NCBI GenBank assembly: GCA_022574655.1
Contig: JACZRQ010000017.1
Span: forward strand, 1-35,706
DNA from: Chloroflexota bacterium
Lineage (GTDB): Bacteria > Chloroflexota > Dehalococcoidia > SM23-28-2 > RBG-16-64-32
DNA: 35,706 bases
Direction of reading: 5' to 3'
Shown here: in pieces, positions 1-6,260 of the stretch
Position numbering within the stretch: the first letter of the stretch is position 1
How the letters are laid out: every line of letters starts with the position of its first letter
Made by a program: the position numbers and the translations under genes
The notes under the pieces: generated by a model
Seen by the model: only the letters and a program-made list of their open reading frames with translations
What the model was told of the DNA's origin: nothing
The model's database searches: none

Positions 1-173
1 CCGTCCTGCTCGAGCGCGTCGGCGGGCTTGCCGAGCGCCGCGATCACCGCCTTTGCGCTCATGCCCTCTTCCAGGCTGTGGTACTGGGCGTAGCTCAGCG
101 ACGCGCCAGGCCCGAAGGCGCCTCCGCGGCAGCCGGCGATCAGGATCAGGGTGGCGGCGGTTATGCTGCGCAT
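1..173 (-). CDS. BamE/SmpA-like lipoprotein, N-terminal part (cut by left edge)
   Basis: The minus strand reads from an ATG at 173 through the left edge, giving 57 codons without a stop. The N-terminus is a short basic start, a hydrophobic stretch (ITAATLILIAG) and a lipobox cysteine (LIAGC), so a lipid-anchored exported protein is likely. After the cysteine comes YHSLEEGMSAKAVIAALGKP, which matches the start of the SmpA/OmlA/BamE fold (pattern GMs..eV...LGkP). Family knowledge: in diderms BamE belongs to the outer-membrane beta-barrel assembly machine, but the same small domain occurs in many unrelated lipoproteins of monoderm phyla, so a BAM role should not be assumed. The gene is divergent from the helicase stump, and the two start regions crowd each other around 150-200. 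The C-terminal part is not visible. Confidence 0.55.
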   Translation of the reverse strand, partial: MRSITAATLILIAGCRGGAFGPGASLSYAQYHSLEEGMSAKAVIAALGKPADALEQD

Positions 174-198
174 GAAAGGCCACAATAGCGGCTCTGCA

Positions 199-510
199 GT
201 GAGCACGGCAACGTCGTTTCGAGGCAAGCGCCTCTATTCCTTCCAGCAGCGCGCGATCGAGGCCATCGACGCGGGCCGTTCCGTGATTGTGGCCGCGCCC
301 ACCGGCGCCGGGAAAACGCTGGTTGCGGACTACGCCATCGAGCACGCGTTCATGGACGGGCGCAGGATCATCTATACCGCCCCGATCAAGGCGCTCTCCA
401 ACCAGAAGTTCCGCGACTTCACCGCGCGCCACGGGGAGCGCGTGGGCGCTGCCCGCGGTGACGAGGCAGCTGAGCGCGGCGCACGCCAGCGGGATCCGTT
501 TGAGGTGAAA
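199..510 (+). pseudogene. Ski2/Mtr4-type DEAD-box helicase, N-terminal stump
   Basis: The reading frame has the start of a superfamily 2 helicase: a Q-motif-like YSFQQRAIEAID, Walker A (AAPTGAGKT) and motif Ia (YTAPIKALSNQKFRDF), the typical order in Ski2/Mtr4/Dob1-like RNA helicases of 800-900 residues. After about 90 residues, near 445, homology stops. The frame continues as composition-driven sequence to a stop at 592, while another frame ends at 506-508. No DEVH box or C-terminal helicase domain follows. The gene is therefore truncated, and the product cannot hydrolyse ATP or unwind RNA. Starts at GTG 151, ATG 163, ATG 172 or GTG 199 are possible; GTG 199 avoids overlapping the divergent lipoprotein gene. 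The tail may be a deletion scar. Confidence 0.6.
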
Positions 511-782
511 CACAGCTCGACACTCCTTCGTGGTTGGGTCGAGCCGAAACCTTTGCAGGTGGCATGCCAGCGCTCACCCCCTCGGACTTGGTGAACTTGT
601 GGTCGCTAGGCGCACGAAAGCAGGCGATGTGCGATGCGCCGTTGACACCTCCGCTGTAACTGCTGGTTCACAGCGGTCGCCGGACCGTCGCATCGAGGAG
701 ACGGCGCTCACGTCGAGGTGACATCTCAGAAGATGCGCACGCCCAGCATCAGCGCCCCTTCGGGAACGCCCGTGGGCCTGTC
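511..782. other. Degraded gene-poor stretch
   Basis: About 270 bases after the helicase stump. Short open frames exist in several phases, but none shows a recognisable motif or ribosome-binding site. It is probably scar sequence from the event that removed the rest of the helicase gene. Confidence 0.4.
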
Positions 783-974
783 GTGCGCCTCGAGGATGTC
801 GACCCCGCCCTCTTCAAGGAAGAAGACAACTGGCGCCGCTATCTAGAGGAGCAGTACCTGCGCCTCCATCGCTGGTTCCGCGAGCGCAGCCTGCCGGTCC
901 AGAACCCCGGCTGGCGCTCCGAGTACGTCGAGGACATCGTCGGCCTCGGATACCCGACGCTCCTTGGCGATTAA
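783..974 (+). pseudogene. Unrecognised 63-residue open frame, possible 3' gene fragment
   Basis: A GTG-started frame of 63 residues, rich in Trp, Tyr, Arg and Glu (EEDNWRRYLEEQYLRLHRWF) and ending GYPTLLGD. The composition looks like real protein rather than a GC-rich shadow frame, and the frame stays open upstream of the GTG. No Shine-Dalgarno precedes the GTG. I do not recognise the family. It may be the C-terminal remnant of a gene whose front was lost with the adjacent helicase, or a small intact gene. The next gene starts at 1081 with its own ribosome-binding site. Confidence 0.25.
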
Positions 975-1080
975 CGATTGAGCCCTCCGCCACGAATGGA
1001 CGACGAGAACGCCAAGCAAGCACGGTCGCCGCTACCATGCCGTTTGCCAAAGATCCACCGCCTGATCTGAAAGGAGACCG

Positions 1081-2643
1081 ATGGAGTTTCATAGCCCCTG
1101 GTACTCGCTAAAGCCATACCCCGAGATCTCTCTCACGGACCTGCTCGCCCCGTCCGCCGAGCGGTTTAGCGACCGCCCCGCCTTCATCACCGTCGAAGGC
1201 CAGGTCCACACTTTCGCCCAGATGTGGGAGGCCAGCCGCCGCATGGGTCGCCATCTGCAGGACCAGGGAATCGAAAAAGGCGATCGTGTCGCCATCCTTT
1301 CCGCCAACTCCCCCGAGTACTTCATCGCCTTCTACGCCACTCTCTTCGCCGGCGGCGTCGTCACCACCCTCAACCCCCTCTACAAAGAGCGCGAGATCAT
1401 GCACCAGCTCGAAGACTGCGGCGCCAAGGCGATCTTCGCCATGACCCCTCTCATGCCCGCCGTCGATGCCGCCCGCTCTAAGCTCCCTGGCCTAAAATAC
1501 GCAATCCCGATCGAGGACCTCTGGAAGATCGCCGCCGAATCCCCGAATGACCCGAAGCCAGTCCAGATCGACGCCAAGGAAGACCTCGCCGCCCTGCCCT
1601 ACTCCAGCGGCACCACCGGATTGCCAAAAGGTGTTATGTTAAGCCACTACAACCTCGTGTCCAACGTCCGCCAGACGCTGACCACCGGCATCGCCGATGG
1701 CTACAGCATCTACTTGGACTTCCTCCCCTTCTTCCATATCTACGGTATGGTCGTCCTCATGGCCTGCGGCTTCGCCCACGGCGTCACCCAGGTCGTGATG
1801 CCTCGCTTCGCCCCCGACCTCTGCCTAGACCTCATCCAGAAGCACAAGGTCACAACCCTCTTCGCAGTGCCACCGGCGCTCATGGCCCTCGCCAACTTTC
1901 CCGACATCGGCAAATACGACACCTCAACCCTCACCACCGTCGTCAGCGGAGCTGCACCGTTGCCGCTTGAGGTGGCGAAGGCCTCCGCCAAAGCCATCAA
2001 CACTACCGTGTTTCAGGCTTACGGAATGACCGAGACCAGCCCTGTCACAAACGTCAACCCAGGCCACCGCATCAAGCCCGAGACCGTCGGCCCGCCCGTC
2101 GCAGACACCATCCAGCGAGTCGTCTCACTGGACGACCGCCGCGAACTGGGCCCCGGCGAGATTGGCGAGCTCCAGACCTTCGGCCCGCAAGTCATGAAGG
2201 GCTACTGGAACAACGACGAAGCCACGGCAGAGACGCTCCCCGGCGGCGGCTGGATTAACACCGGCGACATCGTCGAGGTCGACGAGGAAGGTTATGTCAC
2301 GATCCTCGACCGCAAGAAAGAGATGATCAAGTACAAGGGCTACCAGATCGCTCCCGCCGAGCTAGAGGCCGTCTTGCTCGAGCACCCCGGCGTCATGGAC
2401 TCCGCCGTCATCCCCAAGCTCGACACCGAGGCCGGCGAGGTGCCGAAGGCGTTCATCATGGCCAAACCCGACCAGAAGCCGTCCGTCGACGAGTTAATGG
2501 CCTTCGTCGCCGAACGCGTCGCACCGTATAAGAAGATACGTGAGATTGAGTTCGTCGACGCGATCCCCAAGACCGCCTCCGGCAAGATCCTCCGCCGTGA
2601 GCTGATCGACGCCGAGCGCGCCAAGGCCGCCAAGAAGAGCTAG
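1081..2643 (+). CDS. Long-chain acyl-CoA / 4-coumarate-type CoA ligase (AMP-forming)
   Basis: Activates a carboxylic acid as acyl-AMP and transfers it to coenzyme A. The 520 residues are a full-length ANL-superfamily enzyme. The phosphate-binding loop YSSGTTGLPKGVMLSH starts at residue 174, YGMTETSP at 314, the hinge/ATP motif TGDIVEVDEEGYVTILDRKK follows, then YKGYQIAPAELE; the catalytic lysine is in PKTASGK (Lys502). The ATG follows AAAGGAG with normal spacing. Substrate class cannot be fixed; similarity is closest in style to 4-coumarate-CoA ligase-like and medium/long-chain fatty acid ligases. The gene appears to be a single transcription unit. Its TAG overlaps a TAG on the opposite strand that ends an acetyltransferase remnant, and a bidirectional terminator-like hairpin follows at 2723-2754. 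Confidence 0.92.
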   Translation: MEFHSPWYSLKPYPEISLTDLLAPSAERFSDRPAFITVEGQVHTFAQMWEASRRMGRHLQDQGIEKGDRVAILSANSPEYFIAFYATLFAGGVVTTLNPLYKEREIMHQLEDCGAKAIFAMTPLMPAVDAARSKLPGLKYAIPIEDLWKIAAESPNDPKPVQIDAKEDLAALPYSSGTTGLPKGVMLSHYNLVSNVRQTLTTGIADGYSIYLDFLPFFHIYGMVVLMACGFAHGVTQVVMPRFAPDLCLDLIQKHKVTTLFAVPPALMALANFPDIGKYDTSTLTTVVSGAAPLPLEVAKASAKAINTTVFQAYGMTETSPVTNVNPGHRIKPETVGPPVADTIQRVVSLDDRRELGPGEIGELQTFGPQVMKGYWNNDEATAETLPGGGWINTGDIVEVDEEGYVTILDRKKEMIKYKGYQIAPAELEAVLLEHPGVMDSAVIPKLDTEAGEVPKAFIMAKPDQKPSVDELMAFVAERVAPYKKIREIEFVDAIPKTASGKILRRELIDAERAKAAKKS

Positions 2644-2708
2644 TCCCGCTCGAACACGACTAGCTCATCGACCGGTCGGAACCCCAGCGTCGCCGCAGCC
2701 GCGGCAAC
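2640..2708 (-). pseudogene. C-terminal remnant of a GNAT-like acetyltransferase
   Basis: On the minus strand the last 20 or so codons before a TAG at 2642-2640 read ATLGFRPVDELVVFERD, which resembles the final strand of GNAT N-acetyltransferases (LGF..vdelvvyerd). Nothing upstream in this frame is recognisable: the terminator hairpin and the arsM tail take its place. The stop overlaps the ligase stop as CTAG, the same convergent-stop arrangement as other gene pairs here, which supports a former functional gene. It could be a chance frame; the match is short. Confidence 0.33.
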
Positions 2709-2722
2709 GCGCGAAAGAAAAC

Positions 2723-2754
2723 CGGCCCCTGAACCGAGCTCGGGCCGATTTTCG
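2723..2754. terminator. Bidirectional terminator-like hairpin between the acyl-CoA ligase and arsM
   Basis: CGGCCC at 2723-2728 pairs with GGGCCG at 2742-2747 over a 13-base loop. ATTTT follows on the plus strand, and GTTTTCTTT follows on the minus strand. It lies just past arsM (minus) and about 80 bases past the ligase (plus), so it could end both transcripts. Confidence 0.5.
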
Positions 2755-2769
2755 TCTACCTTACTCTTC

Positions 2770-3657
2770 CTAGCAGCAATCGGGGCCGCAGCAGGCCTCC
2801 CCGTCTTTCGCCACCACCTCGATCGGCTCGAACGCCGCACTCTCGCCGCCCGCTTTCCGCGCGCGGACGATGGCGCTGATGAAGCCGAGTCCATCCTCGC
2901 CTTCCTTCGCGTACTTGCCCATCAGCTCGCTCAATCCCGAGCTCGAAGCATCATCAGCTGTGTACTCACGGATCACATCCACTTCGACATTCTCGAACCC
3001 AGCCGCCGTCAGCTTCGACTTGTAGTCGTTCTCTTCCAGCGCACCGGCGATGCAGCCGGCCCACAGCTCCAGGCTGTGTTGCAGCTCCTCCGGCATCTCG
3101 CCGCGGGTGACGATGTCCGCTACCGCGAACCGCCCACCCGACTTCAGCACTCGATGCGCCTCGCGCAGTACCGCGTCCTTATCCGGCGACAGGTTCACCA
3201 CGCAGTTGCTGATGATCACGTCAACTGAATTGCTCGGCAGCGGGATGTTCTCGATCTCGCCGCGCAGGAACTCGACGTTCGTCACGCCGGCGTTCGCGGC
3301 GTTCTTTCGAGCGAGGTCCAGCATCTCGTCCGTCATGTCCAAGCCGTACGCCTTCCCCTTCGACCCGACCCGTCGCGCCGAAAGCAACACGTCGATGCCA
3401 CCACCCGAACCGAGGTCGAGGACGACCTCCCCTTCCTTCAGCTCGGCGACCGCCACCGGGTTTCCGCAGCCAAGCGACGCCACGACCGCCTCCTGCGGTA
3501 GATCCTTCAGCTCATCCGTCGTGTAGAGGTGCGAACTGATCCCGCTGGCGGCCGGATCATTCGAGCCGCAACAGGTGTCTGCTTTCGCCTCAGCGCGCTT
3601 CGCCCTCGAGGCGTAGTGCTTGCGTACCTCTTCCTTGATCCCTTGATCCGTCGTCAT
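2770..3657 (-). CDS. arsM: Arsenite S-adenosylmethionine methyltransferase
   Basis: Methylates As(III) stepwise using SAM, a cytosolic arsenic biotransformation. The 295-residue product has a Rossmann methyltransferase fold with the SAM loop DLGSGGGID (about 81-89) and the ArsM cysteines that bind arsenic: Cys29-Cys30 near the N-terminus, Cys152 in ISNCVVNL and Cys202 in WAGCIAGAL. The C-terminus ends in a cysteine cluster CCGPDCC, common in microbial ArsM. The start at 3657 is chosen because a perfect AGGAGG lies 5 bases upstream; an earlier in-frame start at 3693 would swallow that site. It is downstream of arsR with a 60-base gap holding a palindromic repeat, so it is probably co-transcribed and arsenite-induced through ArsR. 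Confidence 0.93.
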   Translation of the reverse strand: MTTDQGIKEEVRKHYASRAKRAEAKADTCCGSNDPAASGISSHLYTTDELKDLPQEAVVASLGCGNPVAVAELKEGEVVLDLGSGGGIDVLLSARRVGSKGKAYGLDMTDEMLDLARKNAANAGVTNVEFLRGEIENIPLPSNSVDVIISNCVVNLSPDKDAVLREAHRVLKSGGRFAVADIVTRGEMPEELQHSLELWAGCIAGALEENDYKSKLTAAGFENVEVDVIREYTADDASSSGLSELMGKYAKEGEDGLGFISAIVRARKAGGESAAFEPIEVVAKDGEACCGPDCC

Positions 3658-3662
3658 TGTAA

Positions 3663-3668
3663 CCTCCT
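3663..3668 (-). promoter_or_regulatory. Strong Shine-Dalgarno fixing the arsM start
   Basis: AAGGAGG on the minus strand just upstream of ATG 3657 gives a near-ideal ribosome-binding site and rules out the upstream in-frame start at 3693. Confidence 0.75.
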
Positions 3669-3694
3669 TATATCGACCGTTCTCGATTTCCACT

Positions 3695-3721
3695 GTAGAG
3701 GCACAGCATGCTGTGCCCTAC
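3695..3721. repeat. Short palindromic repeat (GCAGCAYGCTGC family) between arsR and arsM
   Basis: A perfect inverted repeat, GGCACAGC-ATGC-TGTGCC, with GTAG/CTAC outer arms. The arsR stop codon (3718-3720) lies in the outer arm. The same palindrome type, with CGC for CAC, is inside guaA at 30946-30969, and its separated arms border the repeats at 31640-31737 and 31880-31976. This points to a dispersed repeat rather than a dedicated operator. Confidence 0.6.
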
Positions 3722-4071
3722 TCCGCTATCTCCGTCAGATTCCGTACGACGCCGAAGAGCGCCTTCTCATTCAACCGGTGGTACACCCACTGCCCGCGAC
3801 GCTCAGACCGCACCAGGCCCGCCTCGCGCAAGATCTTCAGGTGGTACGAGATCGTCGGCTGCGAAAGCCCGAACGTCGGTACGATATTGCACTCGCACAG
3901 CTCATCCGTACCGGATATCGCCTTCAGTATCCGAAGCCTCGTCGGGTCCGACAGCGCCTTGAACGTGGCCGCGGCTTGCTGGAGACCTTCGGAGTCCTCG
4001 CTATGGACGTGCTCCGCCTCGATCTCGCAGCAAGGGTTCGCCGGTGCTGTTTCCCTTAGCTCTATCGTCAT
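3718..4071 (-). CDS. arsR: ArsR/SmtB-family metalloregulatory repressor
   Basis: A winged-helix repressor that releases DNA when it binds As(III)/Sb(III). The 117 residues contain the family core: FKALSDPTRLRILKAI, the metal-site helix with ELCECNI (Cys59, Cys61; the classical alpha-3 site is ELCVCDL), the recognition helix LSQPTISYHLKILREAGLV and the wing RRGQWVYHRL. An N-terminal Cys-Cys pair (14-15) could add a third thiol ligand. It is transcribed from its own promoter (-35 TTGACA, -10 TATAGT) whose -35 box sits in a candidate operator, so it is likely autoregulated and controls arsM. The 5' leader is nearly absent. The stop codon is supplied by the edge of a palindromic repeat, so the C-terminus may have been trimmed or reset by that insertion. 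Confidence 0.93.
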   Translation of the reverse strand: MTIELRETAPANPCCEIEAEHVHSEDSEGLQQAAATFKALSDPTRLRILKAISGTDELCECNIVPTFGLSQPTISYHLKILREAGLVRSERRGQWVYHRLNEKALFGVVRNLTEIAE

Positions 4072-4080
4072 GATGGCCCA

Positions 4081-4109
4081 ACTATAAGGGATATATAGAC
4101 GATTGTCAA
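4081..4109 (-). promoter_or_regulatory. arsR promoter
   Basis: On the minus strand, TTGACA (4109-4104), a spacer of exactly 17 bases and TATAGT (4086-4081). This is the best sigma-70-type match in the window. The -10 ends 9 bases before the arsR ATG, so transcription would start about 2-4 bases upstream of the start codon. Confidence 0.8.
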
Positions 4110-4117
4110 TATGCTAT
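4095..4117. promoter_or_regulatory. Candidate ArsR operator
   Basis: Imperfect 23-base dyad ATAG-N3-ATTG-T-CAAT-N3-CTAT, centred on the -35 box of the arsR promoter. ArsR proteins bind AT-rich dyads of this size. Binding here would block RNA polymerase, giving autoregulation. Confidence 0.6.
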
Positions 4118-4137
4118 CGAGACGATCTTCGATCTGT

Positions 4138-5106
4138 TTACGGAACCAGCACCACCCGACCGAACACCTTCCGGCTCTCGATGTGCTCGTGCGCCGCCGC
4201 CGCCTCCGACAGCGGGAACGTCTTGTCGATCACGACCTTCAGCTTTCCATCGTTCACGTCCTCGATGTGCCGCTGCACCATCGCCCGCGCCCGCGCCGGC
4301 TCCATCAGCATCGACCCGCCGAAGAACACCGACGTAAACGAAAGGTTGCGTTCGCTTAACGTTGTTATGTCGAGTGACCTCTCCTCTGCCCTACCCGCGT
4401 TCCCCACTGATATCACCCGCCCGTGGTAGGCCAGCGAGGCGATGCTTCCCGCCAGCGTCGTCCCCACCGAGTCCACGACGAGGTCGACGCCCTTCCCACC
4501 GGTGTGCTTCTTCGCCTCCGGCACGAAGTCGCCCGACTTGTAGTTGATTCCGTGATCGAGCCCGAACTCCTTCAGCCGCTCCAGCTTCTCGTCGTTCGAC
4601 GCCGTCGCTAGCACGCTCGCACCCGCCCGCTTTGCGAGCTGAATCGCCGCCAGACCGACGCCACCGGCGCCCGCCTGGATCAGCACGCTCTCGCCCGCCT
4701 GCAGACGCCCAAACTCGAACAGGCAGTCGTCCGCAGTCCCAAACGCGATCGGGATGCACGCCGCCTGCGCCAGATCCATCCCCTTCGGCACCGGCCACGT
4801 TTGCATCGAAGCCACCGCTACCAACTCCGCGTGCGACCCGAACGGCATCGCGGCAACGACCGCCTGCCCCACCTCACGGTCCGTCACGCTCGCGCCAACT
4901 TCCTTGATCACACCCGCACACTGGTAACCCACGACGTGCGGCTTCGACGGCATATCGCCACCCGCGCGGTTCAGCACGTCGCCGCCCTCGATGCTGATCG
5001 CCTTGACGTCGATCAGCACCGCCGTAGCCGCGCACTGCGGGTCGGGCACGTCCTCATACTTGAACACGCTTGGCAGACCGGTTTCGTAGTAAACGGCAGC
5101 TTTCAT
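4138..5106 (-). CDS. NADPH:quinone oxidoreductase-like MDR-family dehydrogenase
   Basis: A medium-chain dehydrogenase/reductase that probably reduces quinones or alpha,beta-unsaturated carbonyls with NADPH. The 322 residues start MKAAVYYETGLPSVFKYEDV, typical of zeta-crystallin/QOR-like members. The cofactor loop is VLIQAGAGGVGLAAIQLAKR, and the C-terminus (FGRVVLVP) is canonical. The catalytic and structural zinc ligands of alcohol dehydrogenases are absent, which favours the zinc-free quinone reductase branch. ATG 5106 is preferred over an adjacent TTG at 5109; GAAAGG lies upstream. It sits upstream of arsR on the same strand, but arsR has its own promoter, so a link to arsenic is only positional. 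Confidence 0.85.
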   Translation of the reverse strand: MKAAVYYETGLPSVFKYEDVPDPQCAATAVLIDVKAISIEGGDVLNRAGGDMPSKPHVVGYQCAGVIKEVGASVTDREVGQAVVAAMPFGSHAELVAVASMQTWPVPKGMDLAQAACIPIAFGTADDCLFEFGRLQAGESVLIQAGAGGVGLAAIQLAKRAGASVLATASNDEKLERLKEFGLDHGINYKSGDFVPEAKKHTGGKGVDLVVDSVGTTLAGSIASLAYHGRVISVGNAGRAEERSLDITTLSERNLSFTSVFFGGSMLMEPARARAMVQRHIEDVNDGKLKVVIDKTFPLSEAAAAHEHIESRKVFGRVVLVP

Positions 5107-5145
5107 CAATGGTTACCTTTCGCTCTATGTTGGTTGGCTGAACGC

Positions 5146-5166
5146 TATACTATCAGCACACGGAGG
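5146..5166 (+). promoter_or_regulatory. Putative -10 box and ribosome-binding site of the 5171 gene
   Basis: TATACT at 5146-5151 followed by GGAGGAG at about 5161-5167 directly before ATG 5171. No convincing -35 is visible. The arrangement implies a very short leader. Confidence 0.4.
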
Positions 5167-5170
5167 AGAC

Positions 5171-5725
5171 ATGCCTATGCCACCCCGAAGGCTCGTCGTC
5201 TTGTCCACCGCTGTAGTCGTCGCGGCTCTCGGCACCGCGATCGTGCTACTGCTGGCAATCCAGAGCGACGACACGTCAGCTCTGCCCGGCGTTCCCGCTT
5301 CCCACCTGAGGGAGCAGCAGCTGGAGATCGAGCTTGCCGACGCAGCCGGCTTCGTCGTTCCACCCGATAGCGCTCGTGAGATCGCGCGGAGCATGCTCAA
5401 CCACGCCGAAATCTCGGAGACGATTCCCGTCATATTTCGGTCGGAGCTATACCCAGTGTTCGACGGTTTCGCCTGGGCCATCGTCTTCGATACCTCCACC
5501 GGGTCGGACACTCCATTCATTTCCGGCCCTGCACTGCGCGGGTACGTGATGACAACTGATGATTACTTCGTCGCCTTTATCGATGGCGAATGCGGTTTCT
5601 TTCTGCGGGTGCTTGCTCCGGGAAGCGACTACAGTCGCTTTCCCCCGATACCTCCCGGTGTGGACTATGAGGGCAGACGCCACCCTACGGCGTTCTGCGC
5701 GTACGTGCCCGCCCCCGCGCCGTAG
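5171..5725 (+). CDS. Hypothetical membrane-anchored exported protein
   Basis: A 184-residue protein of unknown function. A basic N-terminus (MPMPPRRL) precedes a single hydrophobic helix at about residues 8-30 (VVLSTAVVVAALGTAIVLLL) with no clear cleavage site, so it is predicted to be anchored with its bulk outside the cell. The soluble part has few cysteines and ends in a Pro-rich tail (PAPAP). SARE-like and FDGFAWAIVF segments suggest a compact alpha/beta domain that I do not recognise. A strong GGAGG precedes the ATG. It is divergent from the MDR gene and followed by a DinB-fold gene with a 31-base gap. Confidence 0.7.
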   Translation: MPMPPRRLVVLSTAVVVAALGTAIVLLLAIQSDDTSALPGVPASHLREQQLEIELADAAGFVVPPDSAREIARSMLNHAEISETIPVIFRSELYPVFDGFAWAIVFDTSTGSDTPFISGPALRGYVMTTDDYFVAFIDGECGFFLRVLAPGSDYSRFPPIPPGVDYEGRRHPTAFCAYVPAPAP

Positions 5726-5756
5726 CGAGACGTGCTAGCATCTTCCAAGCCTAGTT

Positions 5757-6260
5757 ATGTCAGACGAACCGCGAACCAAAGCCGAACTCCCGAAGCGCAT
5801 CGAGACCGCCCGCGCCGCCCTCGATGACCTGATCGCCGGCCTCAGCGACGACCAGCTCGTCGCTCCGGCACCAAACGGGGGCTGGTCGGTCAAGGATCAC
5901 CTCGCGCACCTCAGCGCCTGGGAGGCGGGCATCGCTGCATTACTCAGACGCCGCCCTCGGTACTTGGCCATGCAGCTGGATGCCGAGACCTATCTCAACA
6001 CCGACACAGACGGCCTGAACGCGATTATCTATCAGCGGAACAAGGATCGATCGCTAGAGGACGTACGCGCCGACCTGTCGCACGCGCAACGCCGACTGCT
6101 CGAAGCGCTCTCAGGCCTCACCGACGCCGACCTCCTCAAGACCTACTCGCACTACCAGCCGGACGAGGACAGCGGAACACCTATCGTCGGCTGGATCACC
6201 GGCAACACCTACGATCACTACGACGAGCACCGGACTTTGATCGAAGCGCTCACCCGCTAA
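5757..6260 (+). CDS. DinB/DfsB-like four-helix bundle protein
   Basis: A 167-residue protein of the DinB superfamily, closest in style to the ClbS/DfsB (DUF1706) branch: TKAELPKRIE at the N-terminus, the first metal-ligand region WSVKDHLAHLSAWE, and a late WITGNTYDHYDEHRTLIEAL with the conserved Y..H...H-like pattern. Family members bind a divalent metal through three histidines or use the bundle as a thiol-dependent transferase or a cyclopropane hydrolase (ClbS). Which applies here cannot be read from sequence. There is no Shine-Dalgarno before the ATG. Its TAA overlaps the opposite-strand hflX stop by 4 bases (CTAA). Confidence 0.8.
   Translation: MSDEPRTKAELPKRIETARAALDDLIAGLSDDQLVAPAPNGGWSVKDHLAHLSAWEAGIAALLRRRPRYLAMQLDAETYLNTDTDGLNAIIYQRNKDRSLEDVRADLSHAQRRLLEALSGLTDADLLKTYSHYQPDEDSGTPIVGWITGNTYDHYDEHRTLIEALTR

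Noticed and set aside
3695-3721. Palindrome between arsR and arsM as an attenuator or ArsR operator
   Set aside because: The same palindrome type occurs inside guaA and after it, so a dispersed repeat is the simpler reading; the operator candidate upstream of arsR is better placed.
4391-4798. Frames within the MDR gene on the minus strand
   Set aside because: Out of frame with a clear oxidoreductase; Gly/Arg/Ala-rich shadow.
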